DNA of 22,922 bases from a virus. Under the pieces are notes generated by a model that saw only the letters and a list, made by a program, of their open reading frames with translations, did no database searches and was not told the origin of the DNA. This document shows positions 13,668-20,569 of this stretch, piece after piece. Where the stretch lies: IMG/VR virus record IMGVR_UViG_3300040801_006048, positions 1 to 22,922 of that record; one strand, 5' to 3'. The stretch's first letter is position 1; each line of letters opens with the position of its first letter. Made by a program: the position numbers and the translations under genes.

Positions 13668-15737
13668 TTATAATGGAGTAAAATCGCATTTACAGTTAGG
13701 ATGAGTCTGTCCTGGAATCTGTCCTTCAATATTTTTTATTGTCCACTTCTCCAAACTTTTTAAAATACAGATACTACAGGCTCCAGGCGATAACAGCCAT
13801 TCTACATCAGTATAACCATAATGCTCATACGTTTTTCGGTGAGCCTCTACCACTCCCCGTGATGTTTCGGTTCTGGCAATCATATCTGCCCTTGAATCTT
13901 TAGCAAAATCAAATACCGCTTCTACCCTCTTGCTTAATTCGCCAATATCTTCACCATTAGCTACTCCCTCCTTTAAGGTTTCGGCAAAATTCTCAATCGT
14001 AGTGTTGTTTATGGTTTCACCTGTTTCCTGACTCACTTTAGCAAGCCACTCTTTGATAAAACCCATGTCCACAATCATATCCTCGCCAACAAGCTCACTG
14101 GCTCCTCTGATTCCGGACATTACCGTTTCATACATCAAAGGCGAAATTAAATCAATCGTAGCTTGTAGCTCCTGTGTTTTGTTTATTCCATAATCCTCAG
14201 CAACATCCTTTTTATAATTTTCATTCAGACTTTCTACAAATCTTATTTTTTGTTCTTCAAAAAATTCAATAAATTTACTTTTCCATATTTTCTCTAACTG
14301 CACTTCCTGTTCCATGCGGGATTTATAAAATAACTCTTTTTGCTCATCACTAATGCTTTTACTGTTATCTTTAATAACTTTTAAAACCACTCTTTTCTCA
14401 CCATTTAAATTGCTGATAATTTTATCACTTGCCTTTTGAGCTATTTTGTTGATTCTTAAATTACGGTTTAGTATTCGTCTTTTAATCTGCTTTTGTGTTT
14501 TTAAATTTATCTGACCACTTCTCCTTGCTTTGATTTTTATAAACTGCTCTGACTTTTTCTCTCCGCCAATCAACGGCATATTGGAAAGTGGCATATAAAT
14601 ATAATCTCCGCCGTTTATTGCCTCCAAGCCTTCCAGTTCCCTGATCTCATTAGTGGTCATCCATTTATTCCAGCTTTCAGTCTTGCGTTTTAAATCCATT
14701 TCCTGATCATCCCGGGCTAATGGTTCGAATGAAAGCCACAAATCTGTTCCGAATTTCGGTACTAAGAATTCATTTAACTGCTCAATCATTTCTGTAGCCA
14801 ATGGCTCCAGTGTCCATTTATTAAAGACATATTCGGCCACAACCGCACTGGCACGATTTACATCCTCAAATACTCCCAGTACCGGCTTTGGTACACCGAA
14901 GATGGAAAGTATCTCATCCCGGTTCATTTTCCGGCTTTCAATAAAGTCTAAATCTTTGGGTGGTAAGCTAACCGACTTATACTTCATGCCAGCCTCAAGA
15001 ATCATGGGATTATAGGCACTATCATAACCCTGATGCTGGCTTTTAAATTCTTTTTTAAGTCTTTTAATGGTTGCTTTATTGGCATTACCGGCCAGTTCCA
15101 GAAAACCGCTCGGCCGGGCATTGTTTTTTAGCAAATTACTGTTTGACTGCAGAATATAATCATCATTCTCCGCGCTCATCCTGACTGCTTCAATTACACC
15201 AATACCTCTGTCCGGGTTCCTGGGATTATAGTTTTTTAAAAATATCACTTCGTCCGGAGAATAAGTTTTCTTAAATGTTCCGATTTGGTAAACATAGCCC
15301 TGCAACTGTCCGCTTTTATCTTTCTGCACTTTAAAATATTCCGGCCGGGCAATATAAATATTACTGGGATATTTATCGCTCTCGTTAACTTTAGTCAGCA
15401 CCCAGGGACTGGCACCTAAAAGATCCCGGTAAATCACGCTAAGCTGAATAAAATTATATTTGGTCATTTCCGGGTTTACCCGATACAGTAGCTCTAACAA
15501 TTCATGTTCGATTAACTCTTCAACATCACCGTTCTTTTTAAGCCGGTACAGCTTAAACTCAATCTGCGCCAAACCCATGCTCCGCCTCGCTACACAGGCA
15601 TAAACCCATGACTTATAAAAATCAAGAGCATCGGTCTTGGTAATCACGCTGGCCATAATGCCGGAATTAACAAAAAACGAAAATGGTACAGCCCCTTTGT
15701 AAACTATTGAATGATATAATCTTTTTAAAATATTCAT
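13668..15737 (-). CDS. Portal protein fused to a MuF-type head morphogenesis domain
   Basis: A 689-residue protein. Residues 1-395 are an HK97-type portal: the opening contains SWVYACVARRSMGLAQIEFK, later VFLK-like EVIFLKNYNPRNPDRGIG, and the family core FGVPKPVLGVFEDVNRASA followed by LEPLATEMIEQLNEFLVPKF. Residues 400-560 are basic helices. Residues 560-689 form a MuF/SPP1 gp7 domain: GELSKRVEAVF, IARTETSRGVVEAHRKTYEH, then CSIC at C654/C657 and HPNCKC (H679, C682, C684), a possible zinc site. Most phages encode these as two genes. The portal forms the DNA-packaging vertex; MuF-type proteins assist early head assembly. It starts five bases after terminase. Confidence 0.92.
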   Translation of the reverse strand: MNILKRLYHSIVYKGAVPFSFFVNSGIMASVITKTDALDFYKSWVYACVARRSMGLAQIEFKLYRLKKNGDVEELIEHELLELLYRVNPEMTKYNFIQLSVIYRDLLGASPWVLTKVNESDKYPSNIYIARPEYFKVQKDKSGQLQGYVYQIGTFKKTYSPDEVIFLKNYNPRNPDRGIGVIEAVRMSAENDDYILQSNSNLLKNNARPSGFLELAGNANKATIKRLKKEFKSQHQGYDSAYNPMILEAGMKYKSVSLPPKDLDFIESRKMNRDEILSIFGVPKPVLGVFEDVNRASAVVAEYVFNKWTLEPLATEMIEQLNEFLVPKFGTDLWLSFEPLARDDQEMDLKRKTESWNKWMTTNEIRELEGLEAINGGDYIYMPLSNMPLIGGEKKSEQFIKIKARRSGQINLKTQKQIKRRILNRNLRINKIAQKASDKIISNLNGEKRVVLKVIKDNSKSISDEQKELFYKSRMEQEVQLEKIWKSKFIEFFEEQKIRFVESLNENYKKDVAEDYGINKTQELQATIDLISPLMYETVMSGIRGASELVGEDMIVDMGFIKEWLAKVSQETGETINNTTIENFAETLKEGVANGEDIGELSKRVEAVFDFAKDSRADMIARTETSRGVVEAHRKTYEHYGYTDVEWLLSPGACSICILKSLEKWTIKNIEGQIPGQTHPNCKCDFTPL

Positions 15738-15742
15738 AAAAC

Positions 15743-17182
15743 TTATAAACTAATTATCCGCGGGACTACTTCTTTTCGCTCATAATATGTGAAACATAGT
15801 GCGTCCCAAAAGTCCGGACTTGGCACTCCCCGGGCCAGCAAATCATCCTTTGATTCCATCTGGATCTTGCCGTCTCCTCCGCTGGCTATCTTCCACTTGA
15901 TCTCGTCCACTTCGGCAAATTCAGAGCCGTAAACTTTGCCGTCCTGTTCTGTAAACATTTTCTTGGCTTTAAAATTTGCTTCGGCTTTAATGTTGACGTA
16001 CAAATTCTTGCCATCATCACTGGGCTTGTCATTTGCCCGGCAGGCATTAACAAAAATTCCATCCTCTTCCAGCCTGTCAACTACACCGGCACCAACTCCC
16101 ACCACATCTACAAATACATCAAAGTAATCAATTTTTTCCTCTTTGCAAATCAGCTTTATCTCATCCACGATCTTCATCGTGTTCCGGGTTTTCATTTTGC
16201 GTTTAATATACGCTCGTGGCTTACCTGTCTTCTCTTCCTTGCCCCTGATAACAAATACAGTCCAATTTCCACCCCTGGCAACATCTACGCCTAATTTCTT
16301 ACCTGATCTTTTTAGTTTCGGCTTGCTTACACAAAACATTTCTTCCTGTTCTCTGGATGTCATCAATTTCCTGTACCCACGTGAATCAACATCATCCTCA
16401 TCCGGAAATAAGCACTTGTAAAGAATACTGGCCAGTGGCAGTTTTAAAGCCTTATTCAAAAATTCCTTGGTGTACCGACCTTCTTTTAACGCCTGATAGC
16501 AATCTATGTAAATTTTGAAATAATCTTTGTCTTTCCATGTTTTTAAAAAATGATTATTGTGAAACGGATTGCCAATTTTGATATAGCAGGACTGCTTGCG
16601 TTCATCTCCCACTTTTTGCTTACCGGCCACCATCCTGAATATGGTAGCTTCTATCTCGTCAGGAATTAATGCGCTCTCATCCTGAATTACAATCCGGCCA
16701 CCTTCTCCCATAACCGCCTTAACACCTGATACTACGCTTCTCGCTTCAACACTTAAAGCAAATAACCCCCCGCCATTTCGTAAAACTATCCTGTCCTTAC
16801 TTGCCTCCTGCCTTAACATGTCAATTTTATCCTTTTTCTCAAGTAGTGAACTAAACATCGGACTATCCCCAATATGCTCAATGTAATATCGCATTATTTT
16901 TTTGGCCTGTTCTTTTTTTGGCGCTACTACCGGAATAAGCTCACCCTGAATACAGCTGACAATAATGCAGGCCAAAGCCACAATTAAACTCTTTCCGTAC
17001 TGCGTACAAGCTATGATTTGAATGTACTCAAAATGCCGAAATACTATTGCCCAGAAAATTACCAATTGCCCCTCGGTTACCACCTCGCTTGCCCTGTATC
17101 CTTCTATGTCGAAATGAGCAAGCAGAGATAGGCATACTTCACGTTCTTCCTGGGGTATTTTTGGTAACTTTACTTTTAACAT
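15743..17182 (-). CDS. terL: Terminase large subunit
   Basis: A 479-residue packaging motor. The N-terminal ATPase has a Walker A-like CTQYGKS at 59-65, Walker B RIVIQDES with D168/E169 and an IGNP coupling motif at 203-206. The C-terminal nuclease has KLGVDVARGGNW with D300, FDVFVDVVGVGAGVVD with D359, and SPDFWDALCFTYYE with D457/D460, so all three expected acidic positions are present. It overlaps the small subunit gene by 44 bases. AAGGAG directly abuts its ATG, too close to act as a normal ribosome binding site for it. Packaging type (cos or pac) cannot be told from this sequence alone. Confidence 0.93.
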   Translation of the reverse strand: MLKVKLPKIPQEEREVCLSLLAHFDIEGYRASEVVTEGQLVIFWAIVFRHFEYIQIIACTQYGKSLIVALACIIVSCIQGELIPVVAPKKEQAKKIMRYYIEHIGDSPMFSSLLEKKDKIDMLRQEASKDRIVLRNGGGLFALSVEARSVVSGVKAVMGEGGRIVIQDESALIPDEIEATIFRMVAGKQKVGDERKQSCYIKIGNPFHNNHFLKTWKDKDYFKIYIDCYQALKEGRYTKEFLNKALKLPLASILYKCLFPDEDDVDSRGYRKLMTSREQEEMFCVSKPKLKRSGKKLGVDVARGGNWTVFVIRGKEEKTGKPRAYIKRKMKTRNTMKIVDEIKLICKEEKIDYFDVFVDVVGVGAGVVDRLEEDGIFVNACRANDKPSDDGKNLYVNIKAEANFKAKKMFTEQDGKVYGSEFAEVDEIKWKIASGGDGKIQMESKDDLLARGVPSPDFWDALCFTYYERKEVVPRIISL

Positions 17183-17609
17183 CTCCTTTTACTTTTAGCT
17201 TTTTTATCAGGTCGTTGTAATCACTCCTGATTTCTTCCAGCTCACGCGAATCATTAACGTCAACTTCGCTCTTGGGCTTGTATTTTGGATGATTGCACTT
17301 CAAGTAAAAGATAATAGCGGTAATATCATCATTGGCAACTTTCTTCATTAATTTGCTTTCCACATAACTTCTCTGATCCCATTCAACTTCATCAACCTGC
17401 TGAGCAAATTCATCGTCAGCCTTAAGCCACCGGTAAAAAGTCTTGGGCGTAATACCAACCCTTCGGCAGGCGATCGTAACTATCCCTTTATTCTTTTCCA
17501 GCTCATCTAAAATCAATTTTTTATTCTTTTTGGTACGGGCAACTACCTTCGGTTTGCTTTCCCGGGATTTTTCCTTTTTTATAGTGTGACATTTGTGACA
17601 TTTACTCAT
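17139..17609 (-). CDS. terS: Terminase small subunit
   Basis: A 156-residue DNA-recognition subunit. Residues 1-10 hold CHKCHTIKK with two cysteines and two histidines, possibly metal binding but unproven. Residues 25-65 form a helix-turn-helix: LILDELEKNKGIVTIACRRV then GITPKTFYRWLKADDEF, the pattern of phage terminase small subunits of the 'helix-turn-helix, YRW' type. A helical oligomerisation region follows (VESKLMKKVANDD, IIFYLKCNHPKYKPK). It overlaps the large subunit by 44 bases. A double-hairpin repeat ends nine bases upstream of its ATG. Confidence 0.88.
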   Translation of the reverse strand: MSKCHKCHTIKKEKSRESKPKVVARTKKNKKLILDELEKNKGIVTIACRRVGITPKTFYRWLKADDEFAQQVDEVEWDQRSYVESKLMKKVANDDITAIIFYLKCNHPKYKPKSEVDVNDSRELEEIRSDYNDLIKKLKVKGDVKSKVTKNTPGRT

Positions 17610-17617
17610 ACAATTTT

Positions 17618-17663
17618 ATTCGCATGTCCCGCATTCGTAGTGCGGGTTCGCGAAGCGAATAAC
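17618..17663. repeat. Double-hairpin repeat, copy B
   Basis: Contains CCCGC (17628-17632) and GCGGG (17642-17646) around a nine-base loop, then TTCGC/GCGAA (17647-17659) with the loop GAA. Bases 17618-17640 are an exact reverse complement of 11566-11588. The second stem differs from copy A at two pairs (TTCGC/GCGAA versus TCGGC/GCCGA) but keeps pairing. Confidence 0.8.
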
Positions 17664-17665
17664 TA

Positions 17666-17830
17666 TTAATTTGGGTAACTTTTCTGCCAAATCGCGATTT
17701 TTTTACAATAATTTTCCAGCCTGGCCTTATTTCTGAATAATCGGTAGTTTTTGCACTGTTTTTTCATGCAATAGTTGAATACTTTTCCGGTCTTAATTTC
17801 CTCCCCCTTTCTGATACAGTAAAAAATCAT
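17666..17830 (-). CDS. Small four-cysteine protein (54 aa)
   Basis: A 54-residue reading frame starts with ATG at 17830 and overlaps the methyltransferase stop as ATGA, ending TAA at 17666-17668. The protein begins MIFYCIRKGEEIKTGKVFN, continues YCMKKQCKNYRLF and ends NYCKKIAIWQKSYPN. Cysteines are at 5, 21, 26 and 42, an arrangement that could hold one zinc. It is basic and soluble. I do not know the family. The coupled start and position between methyltransferase and terminase genes support a real gene; a small zinc-binding DNA or protein adaptor is a guess. Confidence 0.7.
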   Translation of the reverse strand: MIFYCIRKGEEIKTGKVFNYCMKKQCKNYRLFRNKARLENYCKKIAIWQKSYPN

Positions 17831-19065
17831 AATTTCTTTGCTTTTCTAGATGTATGTTCCTCCCAGCGTTTGATGATGACATCAATATACTTTGGGTCCA
17901 GTTCCATGCTGTAGCATTTTCTCTCCATTTGCTCGCAAGCCATTAATGTTGACCCTGATCCGCCAAACAGATCAATTACTATATCACCCCGCTCGCTGTT
18001 TTTCTTTAAAGCCCGCTCCGGCAAACGCAAAGGTTTTTGTGTCGGATGAAGATAATTTTGTGTCACGTCCCTTCTTTCGTACCAGACATCCATTAATTCA
18101 CTAAAATCATCATAGTCAAGATGAAATACATCTTTTAAATTATTTATTTTTTTATTTTTAAAATGGCTTTTTTTCTTTTTCCAACCCACCATGCACGGCT
18201 CATACTGCCGGTGATAATCCTGTCCCCGGCTGAACACCATTGAATTTTTAAGCCAGATTATAATTTGACTCATGTGCCAACCTCCCAGCTCAAATGCTTC
18301 CCGGTTAATCCAGTTGTTTTTATTGGCAAACCACCAGTAAATCGTTACATCATCAGTCGTATAATCAAATAAATTCTTTAAAATATCAGTATAAAACTCC
18401 AAGCACTCTTTATTGGTTTTTTTGTCGTTAAATATCTTCCCGCCGCTTCCTCCGTATTTCTTTGAATCATAATCAAGTCCACCCGGGGATTTATAGTCAA
18501 CATTATATGGCGGATCCGTAAATATCATTCTTCCCTTTTTACTTCCCATTAATTTCTCTACGTCTTCCGCTTTAGCTGAATCACCACACATCAGGCGATG
18601 TTCTCCCAGCGCATATATATCTCCCAGCTTTGCTTTTGGCTTTTTGATTTTCTTATATTCCTCCTCGGCATCAAATTCGTCCTCTTCTATCTCAGCTATT
18701 AAATCTTTATCAAAACCGGTCAGTTCCAAAATATCCTCGTCTAATTCTTTTAATTCCTCAATAACCAGCTCCATCTCCCAATCACTCTCATTGAGCTTAT
18801 TATCCGCCAAACGATAAGCCTTAGCCTTTTTGGGCGGGAGGTTAACCGTAATGCAAGGCACGACTTTTAATTTAAGCATTTTGGCGGCTTCAAATCTCCC
18901 ATGCCCAACGATGATCACTTTTTTCTTGTCCAGTACTAAAGGCTGGTTAAAACCAAACTCCCTGATGCTGTCCGCAATTTGCCTGATCTGTTTTTGCGGA
19001 TGTTTTTTAGCATTTTTAGGATACGGCTTAATTTCTTCGATTTTTATTTCCTCCTTTTTTGCCAT
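17827..19065 (-). CDS. ParB-like domain/adenine DNA methyltransferase fusion
   Basis: A 412-residue protein that probably methylates adenine N6 in phage DNA. Residues 1-125 are a ParB/sulfiredoxin-like domain (IKIEEIKPYPKNAKKHPQKQ, then IIVGHGRFEAAKMLKLK at 51-67). Residues 145-405 are the methylase: FTDPPYNVDY with DPPY at 184-187, HPTQKP at 340-345 and DLFGGSGSTLMACEQ at 365-379 (SAM site). The DPPY motif precedes the SAM motif, the beta-class order. This fusion is common in phages. No restriction partner is visible, so it is probably an orphan for protection or regulation. ParB-domain function here is inferred. It overlaps the upstream gene by 38 bases. Confidence 0.92.
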   Translation of the reverse strand: MAKKEEIKIEEIKPYPKNAKKHPQKQIRQIADSIREFGFNQPLVLDKKKVIIVGHGRFEAAKMLKLKVVPCITVNLPPKKAKAYRLADNKLNESDWEMELVIEELKELDEDILELTGFDKDLIAEIEEDEFDAEEEYKKIKKPKAKLGDIYALGEHRLMCGDSAKAEDVEKLMGSKKGRMIFTDPPYNVDYKSPGGLDYDSKKYGGSGGKIFNDKKTNKECLEFYTDILKNLFDYTTDDVTIYWWFANKNNWINREAFELGGWHMSQIIIWLKNSMVFSRGQDYHRQYEPCMVGWKKKKSHFKNKKINNLKDVFHLDYDDFSELMDVWYERRDVTQNYLHPTQKPLRLPERALKKNSERGDIVIDLFGGSGSTLMACEQMERKCYSMELDPKYIDVIIKRWEEHTSRKAKKL

Positions 19066-19441
19066 GGTTTTCGGTGTTAATGATATAAATATCTTTAATC
19101 GCTTTTTTATTGAACTTGCCGGACTTCAGGATTTTGCTATACGCTTTTTCCAGCTTACTGATAATTTCTTCAATTTTTTTCTTATATTCTTTGATATCTT
19201 CAAAGTTGCCTACTTTCATGCCCTGTAGGCTCCGGAGCATCGGATCTTTTGGCACTTTAATATGCCGGTTAATATTTGCCCTTTCGCCTTTGCCGTCCTG
19301 ATAGCAGATAAATACAGGCAAAGCGCCAACAATGAAAAATTGTGGTTCTTTGGTCAAAATACCGCTCTTAGTCTGAAAGCTGTGGTTAAAATCAATTTTC
19401 AGATAAAGATTGTTTTGAATTTTAGTTTTTAAATTATTCAT
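19028..19441 (-). CDS. Hypothetical phage protein
   Basis: A 137-residue protein. The N-terminal half is beta-rich (LYLKIDFNHSFQTKSG, QFFIVGALPVFICYQDGKGE); the C-terminal half is a long charged helix (EDIKEYKKKIEEIISKLEKA) ending in a glycine/lysine tail. No motif is recognised. It lies between the replication initiator and the methyltransferase and overlaps the latter by 38 bases, so it belongs to the same early/DNA-handling operon. The reading frame is likely real because of this overlap and its length; the function is unknown. Confidence 0.6.
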   Translation of the reverse strand: MNNLKTKIQNNLYLKIDFNHSFQTKSGILTKEPQFFIVGALPVFICYQDGKGERANINRHIKVPKDPMLRSLQGMKVGNFEDIKEYKKKIEEIISKLEKAYSKILKSGKFNKKAIKDIYIINTENHGKKGGNKNRRN

Positions 19442-19461
19442 ATGGTCGGTCTTTGTTCGGT

Positions 19462-20154
19462 CTAAAAAAATTTTTTAAAGCCTGCTTCCTTGGCCAATCC
19501 CATGGCACAAGCCCCTTTGTTTTTTGCGGTAGTGCTTTCTCCTACGTCAATTAATATCTCAATAGTTTTCTGAAATCCGATTTGCTTTATAACTTTGAGC
19601 CAAACTTTTAAATTTTTGTGATCATTGATTTTCTCCAGCTGATACTCTAATTGTCCTCTCTGGGTATCTGATAACGAGTTATCCACATTTTGAAAATCAA
19701 CGTTAACGTTGGATTTAGTATTATGATTATTAGTATTATGATTGTGTTCGGTTTGCCGAACGGTTGAGGGGGTTTTGCGTTCGTTTTGGCGAACAGAACT
19801 GTTCGTTTTAACGAACGGTGGGGACAAGTCGTTCGATTTAACGAACAGTTCATCCACCTTGCCTGTCATCTTGATATACAGCTTATTGCCCTCCCGCCAG
19901 GTCAGAATATATCCGGCTTCAGCTATTTTTTTTACTCTTTCCGATACCCGGCTTTTAGCTTTAATCCTGAGTAATGGCATCTCCTCCAGAAGATAACTGA
20001 AATTAACCCAGGTAAACCCGTTTTTGCGATGTTTTTCCACCTTTTCACTCCTTGATGAACAGAGGTAATATAAATAATCAAGAATAGCCCCGTCTACAAT
20101 ATCCAACGAGGTTTTAGCTAAGGCTATTTGATTGATGTTTATATTGTATTTCAT
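19462..20154 (-). CDS. Putative phage replication initiator (winged helix), containing an intragenic origin
   Basis: A 230-residue protein from the ATG at 20154 (MKYNININQIALAKTSLDIV). The frame stays open upstream to a GTG at 20253, but that would run through a structured region, so I prefer the ATG. Residues 47-97 look like a winged helix (WVNFSYLLEEMPLL, SRVSERVKKIAEAGYI, then the wing EGNKLYIKM). Residues 105-165 are a polar linker. Residues 166-230 form a helical end (LEKINDHKNLKVWLKVIKQI). The linker DNA holds four iterons, as the lambda O gene holds the lambda origin. The protein would bind those iterons and start replication. Function is inferred from context and layout. Confidence 0.7.
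   Translation of the reverse strand: MKYNININQIALAKTSLDIVDGAILDYLYYLCSSRSEKVEKHRKNGFTWVNFSYLLEEMPLLRIKAKSRVSERVKKIAEAGYILTWREGNKLYIKMTGKVDELFVKSNDLSPPFVKTNSSVRQNERKTPSTVRQTEHNHNTNNHNTKSNVNVDFQNVDNSLSDTQRGQLEYQLEKINDHKNLKVWLKVIKQIGFQKTIEILIDVGESTTAKNKGACAMGLAKEAGFKKFF
19698..19711. repeat. Perfect 14-bp palindrome in initiator gene
   Basis: CAACGTTAACGTTG reads the same on both strands. It lies just outside the AT-rich repeat and iterons of the proposed origin, in the initiator coding sequence. It could be a further protein-binding site. Confidence 0.6.
19715..19743. other. AT-rich direct repeat, candidate DNA-unwinding element
   Basis: TTAGTATTATGATT occurs at 19715-19728 and again at 19730-19743 (15-base period), almost free of G and C, and ends three bases before the first iteron. 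In lambda and other iteron origins an AT-rich repeat of this kind next to the iterons is where the strands open. The protein it encodes is a low-complexity asparagine/histidine stretch. Confidence 0.65.
19746..19846. other. Four palindromic iterons: candidate phage replication origin
   Basis: Four 16-bp palindromic units share GTTCG-NTTTNN-CGAAC: 19746-19761 (centre GTTTGC), 19779-19794 (TTTTGG), 19801-19816 (TTTTAA) and 19831-19846 (ATTTAA). All ten arm bases are identical in every copy. Start-to-start distances are 33, 22 and 30 bases, near whole helical turns. Units 1-2 and units 3-4 fall in different reading frames, so the conservation is at DNA level and not protein level. Position inside the putative initiator gene parallels the four iterons in lambda gene O. 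Confidence 0.8.
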
Positions 20155-20179
20155 GTGACAAGCATGGATTTTGAGACCA

Positions 20180-20264
20180 CTTATAGGCTTATGAAACAAG
20201 AGGTGGATCCAGTCGAAACCAAATCCCCGGGCTATACCGACCTCTCGTCTCACAAGGCTATAAG
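20180..20264 (-). promoter_or_regulatory. Long imperfect hairpin upstream of initiator
   Basis: Arms 20180-20204 and 20240-20264 are 25 bases each and complementary except at four positions. In the minus-strand transcript three of those become G.U pairs, leaving one true mismatch. The loop is about 35 bases. It lies 26 bases upstream of the preferred initiator ATG. The second arm also takes part in a separate perfect 9-bp hairpin (20251-20271), so the two folds exclude each other. Confidence 0.6.
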
Positions 20265-20271
20265 CCTTGTG
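20251..20271. promoter_or_regulatory. Perfect 9-bp hairpin competing with the long stem
   Basis: CACAAGGCT (20251-20259), loop ATA, AGCCTTGTG (20263-20271). All pairs are perfect on both strands. It shares bases 20251-20264 with the right arm of the longer hairpin, giving an either/or switch-like layout upstream of the initiator. Confidence 0.65.
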
Positions 20272-20295
20272 TTTTGCAAATACGTCTTTGCAAAA
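20272..20295. promoter_or_regulatory. 24-bp palindrome, candidate operator
   Basis: Arms TTTTGCAAA (20272-20280) and TTTGCAAAA (20287-20295) are exact reverse complements. The six-base centre TACGTC is palindromic except for its outer pair. It directly abuts the 9-bp hairpin, in the gap upstream of the initiator. It resembles a dimeric repressor site, but no repressor is visible in this window. Confidence 0.55.
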
Positions 20296-20362
20296 ATGGA
20301 GCTGAATCCTCAGGGTCTTCTGACAGATTCATGACATCGTGCTCCCAAGCATTTCAAAATAT

Positions 20363-20569
20363 TTAAATAAAAAGAAATGTTGTTTTGTGTGTTCTCGGCT
20401 TTTTGGCATTAAGCCTTTTCTCAATTTCTGCTATGCGACGGCTGTCCCTCTCATTCTCTCTTTTTACGATTTTCCGAAATTCTCCCAATAAATAATTACG
20501 TGATTGTATTCTTGATTTAAGTCTGATTTTCTCCGAGATGAGTCCCGGGACAGACATGTTACTTAGCAT
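20363..20569 (-). CDS. Small hypothetical protein
   Basis: A 68-residue, strongly basic, helical protein (SRIQSRNYLLGEFRKIVKRE, then RRIAEIEKRLNAKKPR). It starts with ATG at 20569 and overlaps the end of the NTPase gene by 11 bases, which supports translation by coupling. No family is recognised; size and charge suggest a nucleic-acid-binding helper of the NTPase or initiator. Confidence 0.5.
   Translation of the reverse strand: MLSNMSVPGLISEKIRLKSRIQSRNYLLGEFRKIVKRENERDSRRIAEIEKRLNAKKPRTHKTTFLFI

Noticed and set aside
17650-17830. Cos site or packaging site next to terminase
   Set aside because: The stretch is mostly the small cysteine gene and a repeat that also occurs elsewhere; nothing marks it as a packaging site.
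19746-19846. CRISPR array
   Set aside because: Four units are palindromic, 16 bases, unevenly spaced and within a coding sequence, with no spacer-like intervals or cas genes.
19647-19853. Minus-strand frame within the initiator
   Set aside because: It is a shadow of the iteron region in another frame, with no start signal.
20155-20253. Longer initiator start (GTG at 20253)
   Set aside because: It adds 33 residues unlike the rest and would pass through the stable stems; the ATG at 20154 fits better, though this is not certain.
20128-20334. Plus-strand frame of 68 codons across the initiator upstream region
   Set aside because: It runs through the palindromes, has no ribosome binding site and no recognisable product. 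The inverted repeats explain the open frame better.
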